Source: Anisodus tanguticus (Eukaryota > Streptophyta > Magnoliopsida > Solanales > Solanaceae). Taken from it: DNA of 64,000 nt. The notes under the pieces were generated by a model. That model was not told where the DNA came from. It saw only the letters and a list, made by a program, of their open reading frames with translations, and ran no database searches. Shown piece after piece: positions 22,630-33,665 of the stretch; positions within the stretch are counted from its first letter, which is position 1; each line of letters opens with the position of its first letter. The DNA lies in contig CM067555.1 in NCBI GenBank assembly GCA_034509755.1, positions 9,866,142 to 9,930,141 on the forward strand, in the 5' to 3' direction. The position numbers and the translations under genes are program-made.

Positions 22630-25600
22630 GTAAATAGAAGATATGTTATCACAGTAGACAAAAGATGTCTTACGTAAGGGACAATGAAGCTCTAGAAGGA
22701 GGTTTCTGAGCCAACAAATTTCCATAGTTCGCAATGTCTCTATATTCTGCTTCTGCACTCGAACGGGAAAGCGTGACTTGCCGTTTTGCAGACCATGAGA
22801 TGAGGTAATCACCCAAAAATACACAATAGCCTGAAGTAGATTGACATGTGTCTGGACAACCGCCCCAATTTGCATCCGTATATGATATCAGTCTGGTCGG
22901 TGTAGATGGATAAAGATGTAACCCATAGTCAAGAGTACCCTTAACATACCGAATGATACGTTTAAGGGTTGTGAAGTGAGGCTCCCTGGGATCATGCATG
23001 AACAAACATACCTACTGAACCGCATAGGCAATATCGGGCCTAGTGAAAGTAAGTTACTGAAGTGCACCAGCGAGACTCCTATAAAGAGAAGGATCAAGCA
23101 CCGGATCTCCGTCATCCGTGCTAAGCTTCGACTTTGAGTTGATTGGAGTAGGCATGATTTTGCAGTTTGCCATTTTAGCCCTGTAAACAATCTCTTCGGC
23201 ATATTTACGCTGACATATGAACATTGCATTCTCAAATCTAGTCACGGAAATACCTAAGAAATAACTAAACTTACCTAAGTCTGTCATGGAAAATTCAGAT
23301 TTGAGCATGGTAATGATCTCTTTTTTCAGCACATCAGATGAGGTAGTCAGGACAATATCATCGACGTAGAGCAAAAGGTACGCATTGTCATTACCTCGAT
23401 GAAAATTAAAAAGTGAGTTATCACTTTTGCTGCAAATGAACCCAATCTGCAAAATGTAAGTGGCAAAACGGTCATACCAAGCCCTATGGGCTTGTTTCAA
23501 GACATAAAGTGACTTTTAGAAGCCGTCAAACATAGTGAGGAGCCGAATGATTCACAAAATCAGGTGGTTGATGCATGTATACGGTTTCTTTCAAATCCCC
23601 ATGTAAGAACACGTTTTTCACATCAAGTTGATGAATCAACCAATTCTTTTACATAGTTATGCTCAAAACAGTGCGAATGGTGGCTGGTATAACCACTAGA
23701 TTGAATGCCTACCACAATCAACTCCCTCTTGTTGCACCGTGCCATTAGCCACAAGTCTCGCCTTATGGCATTCAAGCTCACCATTATATTTGAATTTGTG
23801 ATGATATAGCCACATACAACGAATCACATTCACCCCATCTGGTCTCGGGAAAAGATTCCAAGTGCGATGTGTAGTGAGCATATTAAATTCCTCACACATG
23901 GTCGTATTCCAATTCGGGTCAAGCTTGGTTAATTTTAGGTTTTTAGGTATAGGTGAGATGGTCCTGAGTGGATAGGTTAAAGTGGACTTTCGATTTAAAA
24001 ATCCCGTGATGAGCACATGTTTCCATACGGTGGGTCTGAAGCGGGACTTTTGGGCTGATGAGAAGTGGGGGCAGTGGGGATGGCGGGGCCGTTGGACAAA
24101 TGGGTGGTTGACGGGTGCTGCTGGGATGTCGGCGGGGGGTTAAGGCAGTGAGGCAGGGGATTGGTCGACGGAGGCGGGGGGTTGGGGTAGTAGGCAAGGG
24201 ACCGATCGACGGAGATAGGAGACCGGTCGACAGAGGCGGGGGGTTGGGGCAGTAAGGCAGGGGACTGGTCGACGGAGACAGATAGACCGTGACTGGAGCA
24301 GTAGCTGTTGGGGGGTATTTGACGGGACTTGTGGCAGTAATGGGACAACGGGGGGACCGTGATGGAACATCCAGAATATTAGCATTATGTATGGAATTTC
24401 GCATGAGAGTGGAAATGTCCGGGTCATTAAGAAAGTCGTAATCAGTGACTTGAAGTTGTTAGACGTTTGCAAACGGGAAAACGTTTTCCTCGAATGTGAT
24501 ATGGCGAGAGACTAGGATTTTATGCGTGGACAAATCATAACATAAGTACTCTCTATGGTTCGACGGAAAACCTAAGAAGACACAAGAAGATGTGCGAGGT
24601 GCTAATTTGTGAGGGGTCGTGGAGGCAAGATTTGAGTAGCATAGACAACCGAAAATTTGAAGGTGATCATATGAAGGGATCCAACGGAATAGAATTACGG
24701 TAGGAGTTTTATTTTGAAGGATACGGATAGGTAATATATTAAGAAAATATTCTATCATTTTTAACGCGTATACCCAAAAGGGTGGGGAAAGAGAGGCATG
24801 AAAGAGCATTGTACAGATCATATTGTTAATGGTTCGGAGTATTCTTTCGACTTTACCATTTTGAGGTGAGGTATGGGGGTACAAGAATCGAAATACCATG
24901 CCATTATCCGCACAAATTTTATGAAAGGGGAAATTGTCAAACTCACGACCATTATCACATTGAAACGATTTTATGGCCTTTCAAAATGTGTTTTAACATA
25001 TGTTCGAAATTTAATAAACGTGGAGTAAACTTGAGACTTATATTTGAGTGGATAGATCCAAATAAAGTGATAGAAGTCATCTAATAATATCAAATAATAT
25101 TTATGACCCAGTTTGCTAGTAATGGGAGATGTCCATAATTCCGCATGTATGATGTCAAAAGAAGAAAAAGTAACACTTAAAGATGACGTAAATGGAAGTC
25201 TAACATGCTTTCCTAGAGGACAACAATAGAAATTTTGGGCAAAATTTCCGTTTATTACATTGAATTAAATTGTGACTTCTAAGAAAGTTAAAAACCGGTG
25301 CTCCCGGGTGTCTAAGTTTACTGTGCCAAGTTGATAGAGAGATTGCAGCTACGGAGGTAGGTGGATTGACACTTGTGGCGGAATTGGATGAGAAAAGGAT
25401 ATAGGTCCCCCACACTATTACATCTCGCAAGAGTTGCCCCCGTACGTAGGTCTTTCACAGAAAAACCAAAAGGGTCAAACTCAATAGATACATAATTGTC
25501 ACTAGCAAATTTCCTAACAAAGATTAAGTTTTTAATGATGTTAGGAGCATATATGATATTTTTAGGGTAAAGGGTGAGTGAGGTGGTTGTGTTTGAGTGG

Positions 25601-25908
25601 TGCCGTAGCCTTTGAATTGGAATGCGATTGCCATTGTCGACCAAAATAAATTGAGAATTGTTCAAATTAGATAAGCGATGGAGATTACCAAAGTCGCGAG
25701 TGAGGTGGGATATGGCACCTGTATTCATGTACCATGCGTCGTCGGGCTGCTGGAGATTCATAATGTTGTAAGCCTGACTCAGTTTGGTAGGGTCATGGGA
25801 TCGTAGGCTTGATGTTGGGTCGTGAAGAAGTTGGCCTGGTGATGGTGGCCCGTGTATCGTGGGCCTGGAGGTGTGACCAGGATGTTGGGTTGCAACGAGG
25901 AATACCAT
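22630..25908 (-). pseudogene. Copia pol remnant: protease, integrase, RT, RNase H
   Basis: Read on the minus strand, the order is protease region (25908-25430), pre-integrase and integrase (25430-24459), linker, reverse transcriptase (24016-23000) and RNase H (22960-22630). Protease shows WYMNTGAISHLT, where Asn replaces the catalytic Asp of the usual D-T/S-G. Pre-integrase has STWHSKLRHPG, integrase YPHTSPQNGKVERI, RT LLYVDDIVLTTSS, RNase H SYTDANWGGC and LSRSSAEAEYR. Several frameshifts and stops separate the blocks. The order protease-integrase-RT-RNase H defines copia. Confidence 0.92.
24125..24300. repeat. G-rich minisatellite in the copia linker
   Basis: Units of roughly 50-60 bases contain GGTCGACGGAG or GGTCGACAGAG, GGCGGGGGGTTGGGG and GGCAGGGGA. 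They lie between integrase and RT. Minus-strand translation is proline- and serine-rich (SPALLPQPPAS-type). Spaced G runs on the + strand could form G-quadruplexes. Confidence 0.75.
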
Positions 25909-26097
25909 GCCATATTCGTGGATGGTAGGTTAGATAGAAAGACGAGGTTGTTGAAGAACCCTAAAAGCGAGATTTACGCTTTTCTGGGCGGCGAAAAATT
26001 GTCGGAATTCGTTGATTGGAGAGAGAAACATGTTGTTAAAGGAATAAATCAAATTGTAACAGGGGGAATTGATTTCCTGTCAGAGCAAGAAAAGTGA
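25852..26097 (+). other. Unidentified 81-codon ORF antisense to the copia leader
   Basis: An open frame runs against the element where gag should be. It contains GCNEEYHAIFVDGRLDRKT and EIYAFLGGEKLSEFVDWREK. The composition looks protein-like but I recognise no family. It could be a captured host fragment or chance. No promoter or splice context supports expression. Confidence 0.25.
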
Positions 26098-26129
26098 GGT
26101 TTGGGACCCGAATTCGCCACCAAACGTGC

Positions 26130-26304
26130 AGTAACTTGGGATTTCGACACGAGTAAACTAGTCGAAATAATATAATACTAAATTGGCAGACAAGATATGG
26201 TTTTAACTATTGAAGGAGATATTAGATATTGATAGTAGTGCATACTCCAGTAACTTGGGATTTCGACATGAGTAAGCTAGTCGTGAAAAGTAACTTGGGT
26301 TTGG
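26130..26304. repeat. Repeated AGTAACTTGGG module in the copia leader
   Basis: AGTAACTTGGGATTTCGACA with a following GAGTAAACTAGTCG occurs at 26130-26164. A near-identical copy is at 26249-26283, and a third partial one (AGTAACTTGGGTTTGG) at about 26289-26304, next to the primer binding site. Confidence 0.75.
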
Positions 26305-26316
26305 CTTCTGATACCA
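26303..26316 (-). other. Primer binding site (tRNA-Met initiator type)
   Basis: On the minus strand TGGTATCAGAAGCC directly follows the 5' LTR. It begins with TGGTATCAGA, the usual complement of initiator tRNA-Met 3' ends in plant copia elements. Confidence 0.9.
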
Positions 26317-26503
26317 TGTAGAACAGTGTAATTCTCCTTGGTTGTAAGCTTCTCATTAATGCAATATATATAGGTGTTTACAATTACAAAACTTAATTGG
26401 AGAAGGATCTCTAAACCTAATTGGAGAAGGATCTCTACTTTACATAATTACGCTAGAATAATAATTACAAAATATATAAATAATATTAATATATTCTCTA
26501 TCA
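26317..26503 (-). repeat. 5' LTR of the copia element
   Basis: 187 bases, TGTAGAACAGTG to ATTCTCTATCA as read on the + strand, followed by the target duplicate GAATG. Confidence 0.93.
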
Positions 26504-26508
26504 GAATG

Positions 26509-27917
26509 AACTAATGCGAATGATTGTAATTATCTTTGGTCAAAGGCATAAATTGTATTCATGCGCTTAACATTCGTTTGGAATTCACTCCAAAAAATAT
26601 AGTCATCCCTATCAACTACTGTCATGTCAATCCTACAACTCTCTTATCCATATTCACGTCAACTTGAAGTGATAATTTCCATCATGTTGAGATGACACTC
26701 TACCACCGAGCTATATTCCTTTTCCTCTTCCATAAAACTTGTTTTTTTTTTCAAGTTTAGAGGAAAAATTGACACAATGTATGCCCACATAAGTTTTTGG
26801 AGAAAGCAAAAAAGAAAATCTATGTTCTAAAGGGCCCTAGTGAGTAACATTTTATCTTCAATATTTTCTAATTTTGTTTTATAAAACGATAAGCTAAGGC
26901 AGTAAGATCCTTTACTCTTCTAGAAGAAAAGTGTATCTTTAAAAAAAAAGAAAAAAGAATGTCATATAGGATAGGAGATGACTATTTTGGTTCAGACTTC
27001 TAATGGTAACACTCTTTCTAAGATGTACTCGAAAAGACGAGTTGTCATCAAGGGATATTTTTAGTGAAAGTCCTTAATTATTAAGTCACTTTAAGTCAAT
27101 AGAATAAGATTATCTAACTTTTAAGTCATGAAACTTATATAAGCATGCATATTCCTAAAATCGTCTATATTCTCATATAGACTTTACAGTTAGCTTGCTT
27201 AATAAGTTAAGTGGATACATTAAATTTTATAATCCCTCCCTCCCTTTCGATTATCGTATTATTTGCGATAATTATAACTTATTTTTCAGACCGAAGAATA
27301 TGATACTTTGCTATGACTTTTTATACCGCTTTTATTTGCTTGTTCTTGTGTCGAGAATCTACCAGAAATAACATCTCTACAAATCAAGATAGATGTAATA
27401 TTTGTGTACACTTTACCCTCTTCATACCCACTCTATGAAATTTCACTGATATGTTGTTGAATCCTGGTTTCTATTTTGTCACACTATTTTTTTCTTAGTC
27501 CATTTAAAAGAATGTACAAAAATATTTAATTTTACACTTTTTACTTTATAATTATATAAATGTTATGATATGCTTAACATAAATTTTAAAAATTTAATAA
27601 TCACAAAAATATTTTGATTATGATACATTAAAAATAATAAATTTCATTTTTTTAAACTCTATCACCATTCAATCTCTGTCACATACATTGGGACAATAAA
27701 GCACTTCTAATTAATTTTATGATTTAAGGAACTTTCACTATGCTCTATTAATATATTGTTGTTGTTTAATTAAAAGACGTGTAAATGAAAAATCGGGATT
27801 ACATGTTTATGACGAAGGGAGTACTACTACCAGATCAAGGGATCATACAGAAAGCTACCGACGACGTCGTTTCGACTGCACACTGCTAAATCTCCGTCTA
27901 ATCGCCGCCGCCGTTCA
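26509..27917. other. Intergenic DNA upstream of the DUF616 gene
   Basis: To about 26650 this is the right part of segmental copy B. The rest is AT-rich with no gene recognised. The DUF616 promoter and 5' UTR probably lie in the last 200 bases, where GC content rises. Confidence 0.5.
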
Positions 27918-30900
27918 ATGTCGTCGTCGTCGTCGATGTTAAACAACAACAGTATCTCAATTAACGTCTCCGACGACGAGCCCGACGAATTTGCCAATAA
28001 ACTTAGGGCACGAGCTCGAAGGAAGAGAAAGAAAATTGGCCTTCGAAGCAAAACCGGTTTCACTCATATTGTCCTGAAAAAACTCCTCAAGTGGTGGCCT
28101 GTTATGCTATTCTTACTTGCCGCAAGTCTTTTCATCTTTGAGGCATCTCGAATTGGAGGAAAACCTAGTTCGCGTGTTAAAAATTCGAATCCTGGAAATA
28201 AACATGATAAGGTTGTTGAGAAGAGATTGACGACGAACTTGAATCGCCTTGATCCGGTGACTCATGTTGTTCATGGAGTTAGAGAACGTGAGTTTCCTTT
28301 TTTGCATTATGAGCTAAATTATTCTCTCCGTCGTAATTTATGTGAAGATATTTGACTGGACACGGATTTTTAAGTATGATGGGAAGACTTTTAAAACTCG
28401 TGCTCTAAAATAAGTCCTACTAGTAGATATTTGTGTAAGCTATAAAAATCTCAGTAAGAGGGTAAAATGAGATGTTTGAAGTTTTATTGTTACTAAATTA
28501 CTCTCCTTCCCAATTTATGTGAAGGTGTTCGACTTTTAAAACTTGTGGTCTGAAATAAGTCGTAGATATTTGTGTAGTTATAAATTATCAATCTTATTAA
28601 GAGGGTAAAATGAGATGTTTGAAGTTTTATTGTTACTAATTATAGAAATGTGATCTAAATTACACTCTCCATCCCAATTTATGGGAAGGTGTTTGACTGG
28701 ACACGGAGTTTTAAAAATGAAATGAATACTTTTAAAACTTGTGGTCTGAAATAAGTCGTAGTAGATCTATGTGTAGCTATAAATAAATCTCATTAAGAGG
28801 GTAAAATGAGATGTATGAAGTTTTATTGTTACTAATTATAGAAATGTGTGATCCCTTTTTGGGACCGACTAAAAGGGAAAGAGTGTACATAAATTGGGAC
28901 GGAAGGAGTATCTAAGTGCCTAACTGTTTTTTGCTGTTATGATATCAGTTTATGCAGAATGTGCAGATTGCTTGTATTGTTGAATGTTACATGCATGTTA
29001 AAGTGATTTAAAGTTCAAATAATTTAGGATTTGATAGGCTGCTTGAAAAATGCGTGGCTGTAGTGTTTGACAAAGTATCCAATTTGAAGCTCCGACTGTA
29101 TCTGATTGTTTTATCTAGAGATAGATGAATTATGTGCTAGGCATAAGTACTATGATAAAAATCTGGTCTTTACTATATCTCAGATGCTTTATTCAGAATC
29201 GTCGACTCCCAATTGATATACCTTGAACCCTCCAAAGCTAGAAATCGATCATTTATCCAAATTGAGTACCTCTGAATGATAGACCTCAACAAAAAAAGAG
29301 GGCTGTTGTTGGGAGTTGGGATATTGGTCCATATAGAACACTAAAAAGTTGTTTTGATTACGACTATCTTTCTGATATTAAAAGTGTGTTCCTGACGAAT
29401 AGGACACTAAAGAATTGTTTTGATTATGTATGTGAAGATTTGTATACTTGCCTTGGAGAGACTTAAAAATGCTCTGTACTTGGAGATAATTAAATTCTCC
29501 ATGTGAAAGCATGTTTCAATGTGAAGTTATTGATAAATATACCCTTCCTTGTGTTTTAGATAACCTTGCTTTGTTCTTACAAGAAAGAGACTATACTCGT
29601 ACTTGTACAAAAAAGAATATGCTCGTCAAGTCGCCGGACGGAACTGGTTGGTGCTGCATCTATCAAAAGTCTGTAACCTTTGTGAGCCACAACATGTTAA
29701 GGGCTGCATTTCTTGGAAACACAGATAGCAGTAAAAATCCCTTGCCTCTTCATAAAAGCCGACTCTTTCACCTTCCATTACCAACCCTTTAGTTGGTTTT
29801 TTCTGAGGCAGCTAAAGGATTACTCTTCTCATTCAGCTAGCTACTGAAATTTCCTTAAGGGTATGACAATTGGATTCATCCTCTATTCTCTGCTTACCCT
29901 AAATATACTGTAATTAGGATCCCAAACCTCAAGCAAGCTGACTAAAGTGTAGACAATTTTGTTTTGAGGTTTTCCATAAAAAAATTGTTCAAGGTAAGGG
30001 TTTCAAGTGTAAGGGGAGTAAGTAAAGCTTAGTTTATCTGCAAACTAGCTTTTCTTTTGAGTACGGATGTGCTTTTCTTTTGGGTACAGATGATCATAGC
30101 AAAAGTAAACTATTGAAAAGAAGACAAAGGAAAAACACCAATCATGGTAATGGCTCATGTGAGGCACGGGGAGTGGGAACACCGCCATTTGCCCTCATAG
30201 GTAGATGTCCCTCCAAGCCAATCTCAGGATATACCCTCACCTTCCAATATAACCAAATGACTATGTTGTCAAGTTCTCTATCAACAACAACAACAACAAC
30301 AACAACATACCCAGTGAAATTCCACACTGTGGGTGGGGAGGGTAGAGTGTACACAGACCTTACCTCCACCTTGGTAGGTAGAGCGACTTTTTTCGGGAAA
30401 CCCTCGGCTCAAGACAAAGCATAATCACAAGCAAGACAATCAAAACAAAACAAGAGTAAAGCGAGAGAAACAATCAGACTCAGATAAGGAATTAAAGCAG
30501 TATAAAGTGCATTTGAACAAAAAGGAGCAGTAGCTAACACAACTAAATAAGCTAAACAAAATACACTAAAGAACACATAGCAGCAGAAATCAAACTACAG
30601 TGGATTATAAAGCAATAATGTGTCTATAAGTGTGATAGGCTAATCGGGCCTACCGTAATAACACTACAACTATCAATTTGTAAGCATAAGTAGGACTACG
30701 CTCGAGTACCTACTACTCTTCTACTCTAATCCGTGTCCTCCACAACTCCTTATCTAAGGTCATGTCCTCAGTAAGTTGCACCTGCGCCATATTCTGTCTA
30801 ATCACCTCTCTCCAATACTTCTTCGGTCTACCTCTACCCCTCCTGAACCCGCCCATAACCAACCTCTCACACCTCCGCACTGGAGCATCTGTGTCTCTTC

Positions 30901-33665
30901 TCTCCACATACCCGAACCATCTCAACCTCGCATCCCGCATCTTATCATCCACCGAGGCCACTCCCACTTTATCCCAGATATCATCATTTCTAATCCTATC
31001 TCTCCTTGTATGCCCACACATCCATCTCAGCATCCTTATCTCCGCAACTTTCATCTTTTGTATGTGCGAAGTCTTGACTGGCCAACACTCCGCCCCATAC
31101 AACATAGTCGGTCTAACCACCACTCTATAGAACTTGCCTTTAAGTTTTGGTGGCACTTTTTTTGTCGCACAAGACTCCAGATGCAAGCTTCCATTTCATC
31201 CACTCTGCCCTAATACGACGTGTGACATCGTCATCAATCTCTCCATTCCCTTGGATAATAGACCCTAGGTACTTGAAACTTCCTTTCTTTGGAATTCTTT
31301 GGAATGACCTGAGTACCAAGCCTTACCTCCACGCCTGTCAAGTTCTCTATCAATCACGAGAAATCAAATCCAAATGATACTTGGAGTTGTTATATGAGAA
31401 TCTAAGATATAGGAGTAACCATAAACTTGATGCTAAGGTGATCTAGTTGACATATGAGACAGATCATTTGGCTTTTCTTCGGGTGAAACCACTGTATATT
31501 CCTTTGGGGTTTATTACATAGTGATTTTGTTTATATACAAGATATTTGACATGCTTGTCAAAGTGCTATGTTGTTTGACCCACTGTCTTCAATACTGTGT
31601 AACAAATCATGGATCTCGCAGCTTGCTTGAAGCTACTACCAGCTGAGGAACTTGAGCATCTGGATTTCCCCATGGATAAAGTACCTGTCGATCCTATTAA
31701 ACGGCTGGTATACATCACAGAGGCCAATCCTGCTTCTGTAGATGAGGGTATTCCCTCTGAGCAACACTCGGAGGCCTCAAGATTTAATTTATTCACAGGA
31801 AACCAAACTCTCAAGCAAAGGGATGAAAGTTTTAAGGTTGTCGACCTGCATCTTGCTTTTTGGTGATCACCTATTTACCTATGAATAATTTATGTATCTC
31901 TCTTTCTTCTTCTTTTGACAATTTGCTTAAGCATTATCTCAGGTGAAAGGCGCAGATGCATCCATCCACTGTGGTTTTTACAGTGATAAAAGAGGCTTTA
32001 GGATTTCCGTTGAAGATAGAAGTTATATGGAATCCTGCAAAGCTGTGGTGTCGACTTGTGCATTTGGTGGTGGGGATGATCTCTATCAGCCTATAGGAAT
32101 GTCAGAGTCATCTCTCAAGAAGGTTACTTTTTTGGGATTGTTAATGCTCATAAATGATTTCCAATCTTTAGTTTACACTAAGTACAATTATACTTCAATG
32201 GCAATGTAGTTAGGTTTGGAGATTTAAAGTGGTGCAGGACACCTTAATTTAATCCATGTTGATTATATGATGCAGGTTTGCTTTGTGTCTTTTTGGGATG
32301 AAGTTACACTTGCATCACAAGAGGCAGATGGCCATAAAGTTGGTGACGAACGTTATATCGGAAAATGGCGCATCATCCTTGTTAATAATCTACCATTCAC
32401 AGACCAACGGTTGAATGGTAAAATCCCAAAGGTATGCATATTGCCTGATCCCTCAGTTTCTTGTATGCTTTTCCATTTTACAATGAAAATATCCTAATAC
32501 TTAAAGTGGAATTTCTGGTAATCTTGTCCTACTCCCAAATAAAAATATTCTTCTTCACGAGGCGTCAAGAAATAATGGTGCCTTACAAAGTTTAATCGTG
32601 ATGAAGCAAATTGGAATTATGAACAGTTGTGAAGATTAAAAATGTCTGGGAAAGCAAATTTGTTGCCTTTTGATGCATCCTCTTAAAGATTTAATAATTG
32701 GACCATATTATTCTTAACTTCCATCAAGTCACCTGCATACCCTCTCTGTGGCTAGAACTGCTTGATTTTCCATTATTTGCCTCCATACCTGGGTTCCCTA
32801 CTTTACCAATAACAACAGATATTGCATTATCCAATTGATGATAGCATCTGGAGATTCTGTGCCTTTATTGTCATTGGATTGTATAATGTGGCAGCAAAGA
32901 GTCATGGTCTCCAATTGTGGTTTGCGGGATGTTGGCCAAGAAAAGTGGTTTTGATGTTTTTCTTGCTACATAATTTATAAGGATTTAATTCATGTCTAAA
33001 TTAATCAGATGCTGGCCCATCGTCTCTTTCCAAATTCTAGATATTCCATTTGGGTAGACTCAAAATCCCAACTTAGGAGGGATCCGTTGGGTGTGTTGGA
33101 AGCTTTGCTGTGGCGTTCAAACTCGGTACTAGCAATCTCAGAACATGGGGCTCGGAGTAGCGTTTATGATGAGGCAAAGGCTGTTGTCAAGAAAAACAAA
33201 GCCACCCCGGAGGAAGTGGCCGTGCAGTTAGCTCAGTACCGTCAAGATGGTCTCCCTGAGGATAAGAGATTCAATGGGAAGAAAGGTAGGATTGCTCATT
33301 TCCTTGTCAGTTGAGTTGAGCTTACCGTGATTTTTATCCATTGCATAATTGTTGTAGTGCTTTACCTAAATTCCTCAAATGAGATGACTTATTTCTTCCC
33401 AGTAGATAATCATTCTCACAATATCTGTACAGCTCTAGCTGAGGCTTCAATTATTGTGAGAGAGCACACTCCATCAACTAATATGTTCATGTGCCTATGG
33501 TTCAATGAGGTGGTTCGCTTTACATCCCGTGATCAACTGAGTTTTCCGTATGTCCTTTGGCGGTTCAAAGAGTTCAGGAATATCAACATGTTTCCTGTTT
33601 GTACACGCAAGGATCTTGTCAATAGCATGGGTCACATAAGAAAAGCGAAGCCTCTAACAAGTTGA
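27918..33665 (+). CDS. DUF616 membrane protein (TOD1/MUCI70-like)
   Basis: Six exons: 27918-28287, 31622-31836, 31943-32122, 32276-32431, 33009-33285 and 33433-33665. Phases match at each junction and the product is 476 aa. The N-terminus is Ser- and Asn-rich, then acidic (SDDEPDEF), then strongly basic (RARARRKRKK, residues 30-39). One hydrophobic segment at about 60-76 (WPVMLFLLAASLFIFEA) predicts a type II, probably Golgi, membrane protein. The DUF616 domain fills the rest: FSWD-like FVSFWDEVTLASQ, NSRYSIWVDSKSQLRRDPLG, WFNEVVRFTSRDQLSF. Arabidopsis members have been described as an alkaline ceramidase (TOD1) and a putative glycosyltransferase (MUCI70), so the activity is not settled here. 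Length is nearer TOD1. Intron 1 (3.3 kb) holds a MITE and an RTE LINE. Confidence 0.9.
28322..28908. repeat. Stowaway-like MITE with triplicated body
   Basis: The left end, TTCTCTCCGTCGTAATTTAT, pairs with the right end, CATAAATTGGGACGGAAGGAG, and TA flanks both. Inside, a left-end motif (CTCTCC..CCCAATTTATG) recurs at about 28501 and 28665, each followed by a TTTTAAAACT..GAAATAAGTCGTAG..GAGGGTAAAATGAGATG body. There are three body copies but only one right end. Confidence 0.8.
30285..31335 (-). mobile_element. 5'-truncated RTE-type LINE in DUF616 intron 1
   Basis: TGTCAAGTTCTCTATCAA flanks the insert on both sides (30267-30284 and 31336-31353), an 18-base target duplication. The minus strand reads the C-terminal end of an RTE reverse transcriptase protein: GKFYRVVVRPTMLYGAECWP, MRMLRWMCGHTRRD-like and RRGRGRPKKYWREVIRQ, ending near 30713. 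About 430 bases of 3' UTR and a (TTG)n tail follow. The 5' two thirds of the element are missing, as usual for LINE copies. Confidence 0.93.
30713..31186 (-). pseudogene. RTE LINE ORF2 C-terminal fragment
   Basis: 157 codons remain open on the minus strand up to the natural stop. Conserved RTE C-terminal blocks are present (LYGAECWP, RRCERLVMGGFRRGRGRPKK, RIRVEE end). The catalytic RT and endonuclease domains are absent, so it cannot act. Confidence 0.88.

Larger units (their letters stand above)
22226..26503 (-). mobile_element. Complete but decayed Ty1-copia LTR retrotransposon
   Basis: Two LTRs of 185 and 187 bases begin TGTAGAA and end TCTATCA as read on the + strand. The target duplication GAATG is present on both sides (22221-22225, 26504-26508). 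A tRNA-Met-type primer site and a polypurine tract lie next to the LTRs in positions that place the 5' LTR at the right, so the element reads on the minus strand. Total length is 4278 bases. The pol domains are present but broken. The space for gag is only about 390 bases, so gag is essentially deleted and the copy is not autonomous. Confidence 0.95.

Noticed and set aside
22347..22661. Open frames overlapping copia pol in other frames (also 22627-22875, 22888-23235, 23995-24348, 24140-24472)
   Set aside because: They are shadows of the RT, RNase H and proline-rich linker, without family features of their own.
29511..29792. 93-codon open frame in DUF616 intron 1
   Set aside because: No family features, splice context or coding pattern. 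It lies inside a well-supported intron.
30762..31213. Two + strand open frames of 122 and 145 codons
   Set aside because: They lie antisense to the RTE ORF2 fragment, and their composition is explained by that coding sequence on the minus strand.
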